Shown: piece by piece, positions 55,373-64,000 of the stretch
Layout: every line of letters begins with the position of its first letter
Numbering within the stretch: the stretch's first letter is position 1
Notes under the pieces: model-generated
What the model saw: the letters and a program-made list of their open reading frames with translations, nothing else
Told to the model about the DNA's origin: nothing
Databases searched by the model: none
Position numbers and translations under genes: made by a program
NCBI GenBank assembly: GCA_946811185.2
Contig: OX328104.1
Coordinates: forward strand, 47,476,505 to 47,540,504
Reading direction: 5' to 3'
DNA length: 64,000 nt
DNA from: Hippopus hippopus
Taxonomy: Eukaryota; Mollusca; Bivalvia; Cardiida; Cardiidae

Positions 55373-56775
55373 AACAGACTTATGTCACCACTAGATTGTG
55401 TGTCTGTGCTGAAGCTTGGAATAAGGTGCTTTCTTGGAATTAAGTCACATATTGCATTACATTTTATTTACTATCTCAAATACTTTGATATACTGTAGAA
55501 TTTTTTTGCATTGAATTGAATGATTTTGCTTACATTAGGGACATGGAGTTAAAAAATGGCATTGTTTCAAGTAAGAATTACATCTGTTAAACACTAAAAG
55601 GGAGAAATATTTGATTGGAAAGTTAGTTTTGCTCTTTTAAAAAGATGTGGTGGATATTTATTGGAAAAATAGGAACTGCTGGAAATAATCCATTTCTGCT
55701 GTTCTGACTTAAAGTACAATACTGGTACAGTGCTCTGCCAAGGATTTTTAAAAAGTAGAGACAAATGTCTCACTCATCCAGAAAAGTTTGAGACATTTTC
55801 AAAAATTCGGGGACAAAATTTAGTATGCATTGAAATGGTTTAAAAATAAGAAATTGAAATTAGTTCCCCCATACCCATACTTGTTAATTGCTATGTTCTC
55901 TTTCACTAGCCAAAATGTGTATTTAAATGCAACTAACGTGGCTGATTATTTCTTATTGAGACTTTCCCTACCGTACAGTTTTCTTAAAATCCCCCTCAAA
56001 AGACTTGACCCTGACGGCTGATCTACGATAGATGTTCTCTGCATGTTGCACATATAAGTAGTAGTTCTGAAGTTAGATTTTTTTTTCAGTAAATGCGTTC
56101 TTTTTGCTTTTTTTAAAAACACATTTTACAACTCATAAAGGTGCGGTTGCGATCATATTCCAACGAAGAATATTCTTTTAACTACTAAGAACTGTCGTAC
56201 AGGTATTTTTTATCTTCCGATGATGTTGATTGAGTGGGAGGGGTAATGGGCATCAGAACATTATCGGACTTTGAGCTCTGATTGTTGGTATGCTTTGGCT
56301 GACCGTAGAAGCTTAGGATAATACATGGCTTTTTTGCTGTGGTGACGAAACCATTTTCCGACTTAGATTGCAGAAGATACTACGTCATGACGGTAAAGCA
56401 CATGATCAATGCTTGGTTGATGTTTTCGGTCTGCGTCCATTCAAATTTCATTTTGCATATATGCACCTTTGGCGTCCATGAAAAACACTAAATTGTAGTA
56501 GTTATGCGGCTAATTCAGTGATTTTTGGTATGCGACAGGAATCGCCTTTTACCGATTTTTTCTGCGACATTTTGAATTTTTTAGCGAAAAAATTGCAAAT
56601 ATGCGGCCTTTGCAGAACACTGCTGGTAAAAAAAGATGGACTACTTCAGTCAGAAGAGGAAAAAGGAAAAAAAAAACCATTTATTGTGCTGTTTCAGGAT
56701 CAGTCTTTGAAAAGATTACTTTGATAAAGCAGGCAGTGTAAATATAACATTAGACTGCACACCACACAAGCAACT
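55373..56775 (+). other. Downstream region/possible 3' UTR of TRIM-like gene 2
   Basis: AT-rich non-repeat DNA without a supported exon. No AATAAA occurs close to the stop codon, so the transcript end cannot be placed. Confidence 0.35.
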
Positions 56776-57004
56776 TTAACCCATTACCAAACAATGCTGT
56801 ATTTTAATGACTCTGGAGATAAAGACTTTTGAAAACATTGTGAGAAAAGGAGAAAATGCTGGTAACTAGCATTTTCTCCATTTCCCATGCTGTTTTATGT
56901 CCTTTTAGAGAACTTCTTTTCATTTATACCAATTTAGATATTGTCATAGATGTAGACGCCTTGAATTTAAAAGGATTAAAGATTGTCGTTTTTAATAGGG
57001 TTAA
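56776..57004 (+). mobile_element. Family A TTAA hairpin MITE, full length
   Basis: TTAA at both ends. The arms and right half are diverged. Confidence 0.8.
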
Positions 57005-57401
57005 GTTGGTTTTATTTAAAGTCTGATATTCTTTGGATCAATGAACAGCTGTATATGAATTGCCTTGTATTCCAAGGATTGGCACAACTTTTTTCACATG
57101 TATTTTGTATGTTCTATATTGAGCACTGATTGGTAAAAGGGATTGTAGTTTTGAGAACAGCAATTGCTATGAACATCTATGCTCTTTTTTTCCCATACAG
57201 CAAAACCACTGTATTTACAAATATTTAAAGCTGAAATATATCAGTTACTGCAATTAAAGCTGTGACAAAACAGGCAAAGCTGATGAAAAGATACCCATGC
57301 ACCAGCAATTCTTTTTGATAAAAGTGGTAGAAAATGTTTCAAATGTTTCTGCATTATTTTTCCATTAAAAATGAACCTTGTGTACCTTAATTGTAAGACT
57401 C

Positions 57402-57407
57402 AATAAA
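57402..57407 (+). terminator. Possible polyadenylation signal
   Basis: This AATAAA is the first canonical hexamer that I noticed downstream of TRIM-like gene 2, about 2 kb past the stop. Confidence 0.25.
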
Positions 57408-57568
57408 ATATCAAGCACTGATACATAAATATATTGTTTGGATGCTAAGTTCATACGTTAATCCTTTGGATGCATAATGGCAAATTTCTTTGTGATTTTG
57501 AGATAGACTGAATTTTTATAGAGGTTTTGCTGTATTATCTGACTCTAGGCCTATTGTCACTTACATTT

Positions 57569-57820
57569 TAGCCATGCTCTGTGAAAAGGGGGTTAAATGC
57601 ATCTGCAGAAAGTATCAACTTATGTCAGCATGCGCAGGTCGCGCGGCCTGACATGGATCAAAAGTTTTTGCTATTTATAAATTTTCTGCATGTCCAAGGA
57701 TCATTCTACCTCATGATTCAGTTTGTTGTTAGACAAAGTAGATTCATAATTATGTGATGTCTTGCTTGGTATCATGCATTACAGAGATGCATTAAATCCC
57801 CCTTTGCCAAAGCATGGCTC
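57569..57820 (+). mobile_element. Family B MITE with ATTT duplication
   Basis: From TAGCCATGCTCTGTG to AAAGCATGGCTC. ATTT stands at 57565-57568 and 57821-57824. The hairpin stem is partly mutated. Confidence 0.85.
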
Positions 57821-57866
57821 ATTTACTTGCTATTCATTTAAAACTAATGCAAAAAGCAGCTTTCTA

Positions 57867-58094
57867 TTAACTCTTTACCAAAAGACGAGATTTAGACTCA
57901 TCCAAATTGAAAGCATTTGCAGACAACAAAATTAATGTGACTCAAAAATTGAAGTTTTTTTTGAGAAGGGTAGAAAACATTGTGGGAAAAGGAGAAAATG
58001 CTGGTTACCAGCATTTTCTCCTTTTCCCACGATGTTTTCAAAAGGCTTCTTCCTCAGGGTCGTGAAAACCAGGGATTGTTTGGTAAAGGGTTAA
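57867..58094 (-). mobile_element. Family A TTAA hairpin MITE, well preserved
   Basis: 228 bp, TTAA at both ends, hairpin nearly perfect, and the GGTCGTGAAAACCAGGGATT block is complete. Confidence 0.95.
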
Positions 58095-58502
58095 AAGATA
58101 TTACTGTTAATGACTGTTGATAACTTAAGGAAAAAAAATGCAGTGAGACAGATGTCAAGAATTTTGTGCTTGCTAAACTATACATTTACATTGTACTAGA
58201 GAGTAAATTTTGAATAGTTATTGCTTATATTTTATTCTTATGCAACTCCTATGTCTTCTGTTGCAATAGGGTGTGAAGAAAGGATTTATAGTTATATTCT
58301 AATCAGATATGCTTATATGCAAACTTAGTTGAGTAAAAAACTAAACTTACCATGGTGTGTATAAAGCTTCATTATGCAGAAGGTATTTTTATGAAGCTTT
58401 AGAGTAGAGGTACCTAAAGATATCTTAATTCATGTATAGATCAATGTGAAAATACCAAGAGCTTTTTTCCCAATCTAGGTATAGGTAGAGGCAATGAATT
58501 GG

Positions 58503-58723
58503 GGCCATGCCTTAGCAGCAGGGGTTTAGTGCATCTCTGTGATGCATTATACCAAGCAAGACATCCCAGTTATGCATCCATAAAATGAATTTTGTCTAAC
58601 AGCTGGCTTAATCATGAGGTAGAATAGTCTTTTGTTAGGCAGAATATTAACAAGAAGGTAAAAGTTTTGACCCATGTTGATACTTTTCTCAGATGCACTA
58701 AAACCCGTTTGCAAAGAGCATGG
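58503..58723 (-). mobile_element. Family B MITE lacking the GC core
   Basis: From GCCATGCCTTAGCAGCAGGG to AGAGCATGGCTC. The central hairpin is reduced to GACCCATGTTGATACTTTTC, so the GC-rich stem has been deleted. Confidence 0.75.
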
Positions 58724-58825
58724 CTCATTTGTTTTTTTATTTGACAAAAGTGAATCTCTTTTGATAGAAGACAATCACATGACTTGGTTCTTTTGAAATT
58801 AGTTCAATAAAGAAAAAATAACTAA

Positions 58826-59052
58826 GAACACTTCACCACATGACAAATTTTAGACTTGTCCAAAGTCAAAGCATTTGCAGATTTTCAAATAAAAGATTGT
58901 TCAGATGCTGGAACTTGCCTTTAAAAGAGTAGGAAACATTGTGGGAAAAGGAGAAAATGCAGTTACCAGCATTTTGTCCTTTTCCCACAATGTCTTCAAA
59001 AGCTATTTTTTTCAGTTTTGTTAAAACTCTGGATTGTGTGGTTAAAGGTTAA
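58826..59052 (-). mobile_element. Family A MITE
   Basis: The left end is AACACTTCACCACATGACAA; the right end is GTGTGGTTAAAGGTTAA. The hairpin is good, with one gap at the tip. Confidence 0.8.
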
Positions 59053-59108
59053 AATTTATTGATGGAATAAATTTGGAAGTGTCTCAAACACCAAAGATGC
59101 ACATTATT

Positions 59109-59412
59109 GGTTTTCAAGGTCCTACACCATTTAAAGTTTTGTGTACGGTTTTCAAGGTTTTAAGTCATTTAAAGTTATTTGTGTGGTTTTCAAGGTTCTA
59201 AGCCATTTAAAGTTATGTGTGTGGTTTTCAAGGTTTTAAACCATTTAAAGTTATGTATATGGTTTTCAAGGTCTTAAGCCATATAAAGTTATGTGTATGG
59301 TTTTCAAGGTTTTAAGCTATTTAAAGTTATGTGCGTGGTTTACAAAGTCCTAAACCATTTGAAGTTATGTGTATGGTTTTCAAGGTCTTAAGCCATTTAA
59401 AGTTATGCGTAT
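59109..59412. repeat. Tandem array, 38-bp unit, 8 copies
   Basis: Each unit starts GGTTTTCAAGG, continues with a CCATTTAAAGTTATGTGT-like part, and varies at a few positions. The length is exactly 8 x 38 bases. Confidence 0.95.
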
Positions 59413-59545
59413 GAAGGATATGTTTTTTCACATTTGTATGAAAGCTTTTTTCAGACATTTTCCTTTTCTTGAAAGAAGTAGTGTTACTCCATTATTTCAC
59501 AGTTGGCACAGTGATTACTTGAAAATTATTCTTGGATTTGAAGAT

Positions 59546-59767
59546 AACTCTTATCAGACAAGAGAGTTTAGACTTGTATAAATTGGAAGAATATGCAGTG
59601 GACAAAGTTGATGTGGCTCATATTCTGGAATTTATCATATGTAGGTCGGGAAACATTGTTGGGAAAGGAGAAGATACTTGCTACCATTGTTTTTTCCTTT
59701 ACACACTGTTTTCAAAAGCCTACTTTCTCAGGGTCATTGAAATTCTGGATCATTGGGTAAAGAGTAA
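59546..59767 (-). mobile_element. Family A MITE, diverged
   Basis: CAGACAAGAGAGTTTAGACT leads through a weakened hairpin to GGATCATTGGGTAAAGAG. Confidence 0.65.
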
Positions 59768-59926
59768 TTTATTTCAGTATCCACATTTTCCAAGGTGAGT
59801 TAACAGCACAAGTTGGCTTGCTAACATAAAGTTAACTTTGTTTCTACGGTATCAGAGAAGCAAAACATTTTGTTTTCCAATTTTCTAAGGTGGATGAACT
59901 GCACAATAATTTTGTTTTTGCATTGT

Positions 59927-60155
59927 TTAACCTGTTACCACACAATCCTGTGTTTTAATGATGCTGATGAGAAAGGCTCTTGAAAACATTGTGGGAAAAG
60001 AAGAAAACGCTGGTAACCATCATTTTCTCCTTTTCCCATCATTTTTTCTAACCTATCCAAGACAGAAATCATCATTTGTACTACATTTATTTTGTTCTCT
60101 GCAAATACATTCAAGTTGATGGAGTCCAAAATTTTGTTGTTTGGTAAAGAGTTAA
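59927..60155 (+). mobile_element. Family A TTAA hairpin MITE, full length
   Basis: 229 bp with TTAA at both ends; a few arm mismatches. Confidence 0.9.
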
Positions 60156-60161
60156 AATGTA

Positions 60162-61193
60162 AGCTCCACTGGCCAAAGGAAGCAAGCTGATGTAGTGGCA
60201 TAGTCATGGATCTGTTTCTTTTGAGAGAAGGCATTATGGTGTATAAGATTGACCCCTGATCACCTTTTGCTTGCCCATTTCTTTATTATAAAACAGTGTC
60301 TTTTTCTTTAATATATACTCAGTGTCAATAAAAAGTCACCAGGTAAGAGACAACAAGAAAGTAAACCTTGGATAGTTTGCCTTCAGAAAATTGATTAAAA
60401 TTTATTTTTGCACGTGCAAATAAAGATGGACTATTCAGATGTGCAAGCACGTGAAATTTGTCAGATACGGGTCGGGAAATGAGTATAATAACGTTCAACA
60501 TAATTGAAAATTTCTCTCTTGTGGCAAGGTGAAAATTATTCAACTTTAGTACCTGGTGACTTTTAATTGACGCTGAGTATAGTTATATTGTAGAATCTCC
60601 AAGTGACTTTATGGAAACGCACTTGAAAATCTGGTCCACTAGAATTGAAGAAAATCGCATGCAGCATCTTTTTCAAACATAAGGTTCTCTTGGCAATACA
60701 GGGGCGTATTTAATCCTTTTGCATCCTGCTTTTAGTCAGCCATTCCATGTGCCTCAAACATGCACATCACCTGTTAATAAGTTAGATATAACCTGACTAT
60801 CACCACCTTTTGATAAGTTGGAAATAATCTGCCAGTCACAGCTTTTTTACCATTTCAAGAGTTCCCATGCATATTAAAGGTGTTGATTCTTTAGCTCCTC
60901 AGTGAGCAAAATGGTCTAGTCCCACCTAGTGCAAACCGCTCTCAAGTGTAAATAATCTTTGAAATTGTTTGCTTATTGCCATCTGATATGCCATTACAAG
61001 TGCCTATTTTTTTACCGACAGTCACACAGGCAAGGTGGACGACAAAAACTGTTACAGAAGCGTTATTAGCCTTGGTAACAGAGGTCTTAGGCCATCAAAA
61101 ATGACAGGCTTGAGATGGATAAATGTCTCTGTCTATGCCAAATATGGCCCACTTAGTTCATTAGCCAGTGGGGCAATACAAGGGCATCAATAC
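60162..61193. mobile_element. Diverged copy of the 35003-type element
   Basis: The left end AGCTCCACTGGCCAAAGG and right end ATTAGCCAGTGGGGCAATAC match the ends at 35003 and 36342. The internal 170-bp units are not obvious. Confidence 0.5.
60315..60580. mobile_element. TA-flanked MITE with 31-bp inverted ends
   Basis: ATACTCAGTGTCAATAAAAA, then GTCACCAGGTA, is matched on the other strand at 60550-60580 with about three differences. TA flanks suggest a Tc1/mariner-type origin. It sits inside the element at 60162. Confidence 0.75.
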
Positions 61194-61342
61194 CCATCCC
61201 CTATAGTTGTATTTCTACCATCAAAATGTATCTTAAGTATTTATATACTGTGATTCCCATGTAACACCTGAGAAATTATTGTAGTCTCTGTTTCTATGCA
61301 TGACATAAGTTAGTTTGCATGTTAGTTATTGATTGAATGATT

Positions 61343-61559
61343 TTAACCCTTAACACACAATTCCTAATTTAAAAAACACTGACTATGGAGGCTTTTGAAA
61401 ACATTGAGGGAAAGGAAAAAATGCTGATAAGCATTTTCTGCCTTTCCCTGTCTGTTTTCTACCCTTTTACAGACAAACCACAACCTTTGAGCCAGATTTG
61501 TATTGTCTTCTGCTTCTAATTTGGAAGAGTAAAAATGTTATTGTCTGGTAAAGATTTAA
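61343..61559 (+). mobile_element. Family A TTAA hairpin MITE, diverged
   Basis: TTAA at both ends. The hairpin tip is shortened to ATGCTGATAAGCAT. Confidence 0.75.
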
Positions 61560-62060
61560 ACACAACCTTTAAATACCTGTAGATAAGAGCAAACATTGAT
61601 GACATTACAAATGGTATTTTATTTCTCTCGATGAAATACACTTACTGTTACTGTCGTTCAGTCAAAGTGATCCACCAATCACAGAACACTGAACTACAAT
61701 AAAGTATACGCATCCACTTTTTTTCTTGGACACTTGAGATATATTACTGACAAGGGTAGTATGGCCTGTTGGGTCTGATTATTCAAGGACATTGTCCTAT
61801 AGTTGAAAAATTGCATGCAATTTGGTGGAATACAATTCTTAGGAAATCTTAGCCTAACTTTATTACATAGTCCAAATTGCTATCATGTTAATGTGATTTG
61901 TAATATTTTGTTTCAGAAAAGTTGAAGACGTTAATGCTGTAAGTTTTGCTTGTGTAAGCATAATAGTTCAAGTGCCAATTTTCGTTTGCTCTTCATTTTA
62001 TCAATATATGCCATAATATGTTTGTTTAAATGAGATAAGTGATCGTTATAACTTACAATT
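61560..62060. other. No gene seen
   Basis: AT-rich DNA, with no supported exon or repeat boundary. Confidence 0.4.
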
Positions 62061-62062
62061 TT

Positions 62063-62415
62063 TAGCTCACCTGAGCACAAAGGCATTTTAAAGGTGAGCT
62101 TTTGTTATTGGTCAGTGTTTGCATTTGCATGTCTTTTTAAGCTTTAAACAACTTCTTCTCCCAACACTGCTTTACAGATTCTTCATTAACTTTGTAGGAA
62201 TCTTCATTTGATGGCCTTAGATTTCTAGTGTTTCTGCTCAGCTGAATAGAATGGCCAAACAAGCCAAATATAGAAAAGCCTTTATACGACTACTTTTCCT
62301 TAATGAGAGGGAAGATTTTGAATTAATTTGTTAGAAATGCTCCACAGGTGACCTCACAACAAATTTACTGGAACCATTCAGCCCTGCTGTAAGAGATTGT
62401 CACCAGAGCTAAAAT
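62063..62415. repeat. Start of an AGCTCACCTGAGC element
   Basis: The hairpin AGCTCACCTGAGCACAAAGG ... AAGGTGAGCT mirrors the one at 719-759. The end near CACCAGAGCTAAAATTA is unclear. Confidence 0.5.
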
Positions 62416-62579
62416 TATAAACAAATTTAGTTAATTTTTTTCCCACTAAAAAAAGAGCTATGAATGGAAAAAGTTGTTAACTTCTCCTAAACCAGTTGGA
62501 AGGATTTTAATCTTTATACATGTAGTTTTTTCAGAAATGTTCCTTCGTGATCCTGCACTATAAAATTGTTCATTTTGTT

Positions 62580-63112
62580 AAATATCTCTGCAGAACAAGG
62601 ATGGCCATCTGAGCTATCTGTAGTGTTAAACAAGTGTAGTAGCAACAAACTGCAAATGAGACAAGCCATACCAATACAGCTAAAGCGCCTAGCTGGAGCA
62701 ATTAATGCAGACAGCAGACTGAGATATCCATCATTTCAAGAGAAATGTCTCAATCTTAAATGGTATACCTACACAAGTGCTCCAACATTTTGTCCAAAGT
62801 CTATCCCATTTGAATTAATTCAAGGGTGCTAGTAATAACACTTCCTTCCTGTGAAGAAGTCAACCGTCTGTTGAGATAAAACCTTTTTCAGCAATGAATT
62901 AGGTTTTTTTAATTCCAAACTCATTCAGCCGTTTTGGTGTGAAGTAAGACCCAGTGTTTATTTATTAGACATGAATGAGTCCATCCTGGATGAGTTGCTG
63001 ATTGTGACCACAAGTATAGTTTCAACAAAATGCAAATGAGACAAGGCAGATAAATATGGGCAAAGAGCCCAGCAGGCAGGTAATGCAAACACATACACCA
63101 AGGCTTACACAT
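62580..63112. repeat. Two related segments about 370 bp apart
   Basis: Segments near 62640-62710 and 63025-63090 share CAACAAA, TGCAAATGAGACAAG and GGAGCAATTAATGCA-like blocks. This makes the 88-codon frame at 62566 more likely repeat than exon. Confidence 0.4.
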
Positions 63113-63119
63113 TCAAAGT

Positions 63120-63905
63120 CAGTAAAAAGAGCAAGTTCATGCTAGAAAATGATTGAAAAAGAAAGTCATGTTGCTAAATTTTTAACTTTATTTTATCATT
63201 CACTAACATAAACTCCTTTGGAAAATGTGAATGTGGTCATTTTACGACTTGCCGTTTTTCACAGTACAATCACTTTTCATGTACAGGTCTGACCACGGAA
63301 CACAGATACTGGAAAATGTAGAACTTAAAAAAATTTTTGTGAATGCTTAAACTACTAAATATTTAGATACGTCTGCACATGTTTATGCTAGAAAGCATCT
63401 ATGACGAAAGTATAACTTATTTCTGCTTGGTTTTAAGATGCAGTTAAAGTACTTGACATTACATTTCCTTATGAAGTTTCTGCTCAATAGGAAAGGTGTA
63501 CAGGTCAGTAAACGTTGAACTTAAATTGGGACCAGTAATCATTGTGCATTCATATGGATACATTAAGTTTTAACTCAGTCAAGAAAACAGTAAAAGCCAC
63601 AATTCAGTGTGTGCCTGAATTCCATGTTTTTGACTGCATTTATCATTATTCATTTTCTACAACAAACATACTACGTCTGTGAAATGCAGATGTTATTTTA
63701 AATAGAAACAGGGCTTAGAGATGGCAACAAAACTTTTTGTCTTGACAATTAAAAACAGTAACTGTTGTGCATGTTTTCTTATGTGGAATGTTTCACGTAC
63801 TTGACAATTCTGAACATCCCACTTCTAAATATTATGATTACTGTGCAATGCTCATTTCATGTTTACGCCATAGCATGGTTTCTTACAGTTGTTCAAATCT
63901 ACAAT
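63120..63905. other. No gene seen
   Basis: AT-rich DNA without a supported feature. Confidence 0.4.
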
Positions 63906-63909
63906 AATT

Positions 63910-64000
63910 ATGCCCCCCTTCAACGAAGTGGGGGTATATTGCTTTGCTAATGTTGGTCGGTTGGTCGGTAGACCTTACCTTGTCCGGATGATAACTAGAC
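63910..64000 (+). repeat. Start of a TATGCCCCC dispersed repeat
   Basis: TATGCCCCCCTTCAACGAAG and GTGGGGGTATATTG form a terminal hairpin. TTGGTCGGTTGGTCGG units follow, and the window ends inside the element. I recall this type as common in bivalve genomes. Confidence 0.5.

Noticed and set aside
59109..59412. CRISPR-like array
   Set aside because: Units are contiguous without spacers, and the context is eukaryotic.
61035..61253. 72-codon frame
   Set aside because: Its second half is the right end of the 60162 repeat element; no domain is recognised.
62566..62832. 88-codon frame after a TCTCTGCAG acceptor-like site
   Set aside because: Part of it recurs about 370 bp downstream as a non-coding repeat, and there is no matching donor or family resemblance.

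Overview
The window reads as nuclear DNA of a bivalve mollusc, most likely a heterodont (Imparidentia) clam or mussel. The reasons are AT-rich, intron-bearing sequence, a pair of bivalve-style RING/B-box genes, tRNA-derived SINEs, and very dense short non-autonomous DNA transposons. I recall hairpins resembling families B and C from bivalve genomes such as Dreissena, but I cannot check this and cannot name the species.

Only two protein-coding genes are well supported, both on the + strand. TRIM-like gene 1 has exons 31148-31208 and 33794-34830 (365 residues when spliced). TRIM-like gene 2 has exons 51774-51855 and 54138-55372 (438 residues). Each has a short N-terminal exon, a phase-1 intron of about 2.3-2.6 kb, and one long exon carrying RING, B-box type 2 and coiled coil. 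The matching intron position and phase show that they are paralogues. Both look like E3 ubiquitin ligases of the RBCC type without NHL or B30.2 domains. Gene 2 has an extra Ser/Gly/Tyr-rich tail and a degenerate end to its B-box. Candidate promoters with CCAAT, NRF1-, ETS-, X-box- or YY1-like motifs lie upstream, but their link to the genes is inference.

Almost everything else is repeats. Family A is about 228 bp, flanked by TTAA, with ends like TTAACCCTTTACC / GGTAAAGAGTTAA and a long central hairpin. There are more than 30 copies; + means the CCCTTTACCAAACAAT end comes first. Family B is about 260 bp, runs GAGCC...GGCTC with 4-bp AT-rich target duplications, and has a GC-rich hairpin. Family C is about 265-300 bp, with ends near ATATGGCCTGCAACACGCG and two hairpins. 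Family D is about 205 bp, TTAA-flanked, with a CAGACTGCAC hairpin. Family E is about 370 bp with long inverted arms. There are also at least a dozen SINE copies or fragments, single palindromes, tandem arrays (21 bp x7, 38 bp x8, 120 bp x3, about 375 bp x2), and larger elements with internal tandem units (1-759, 35003-36342).

Layout: 1-4 kb is family A rich. 5-9.3 kb is bracketed by inverted ends that may mark a large element. 11.7-17.8 kb is rich in family B. 20.7-25 kb holds SINEs, tandem arrays and self-nested family A. 30-35 kb holds gene 1. 40-43 kb holds a tandem duplication with CRE-like sites. 44-62 kb is saturated with family A around gene 2. 62-64 kb begins two further repeat elements.

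The most interesting pattern is that families B, C and D, which have different ends, share one hairpin design: a 10-bp stem and 5-nt loop whose stem differences are compensated on both arms. Nested copies allow the target sites and relative ages to be read directly.
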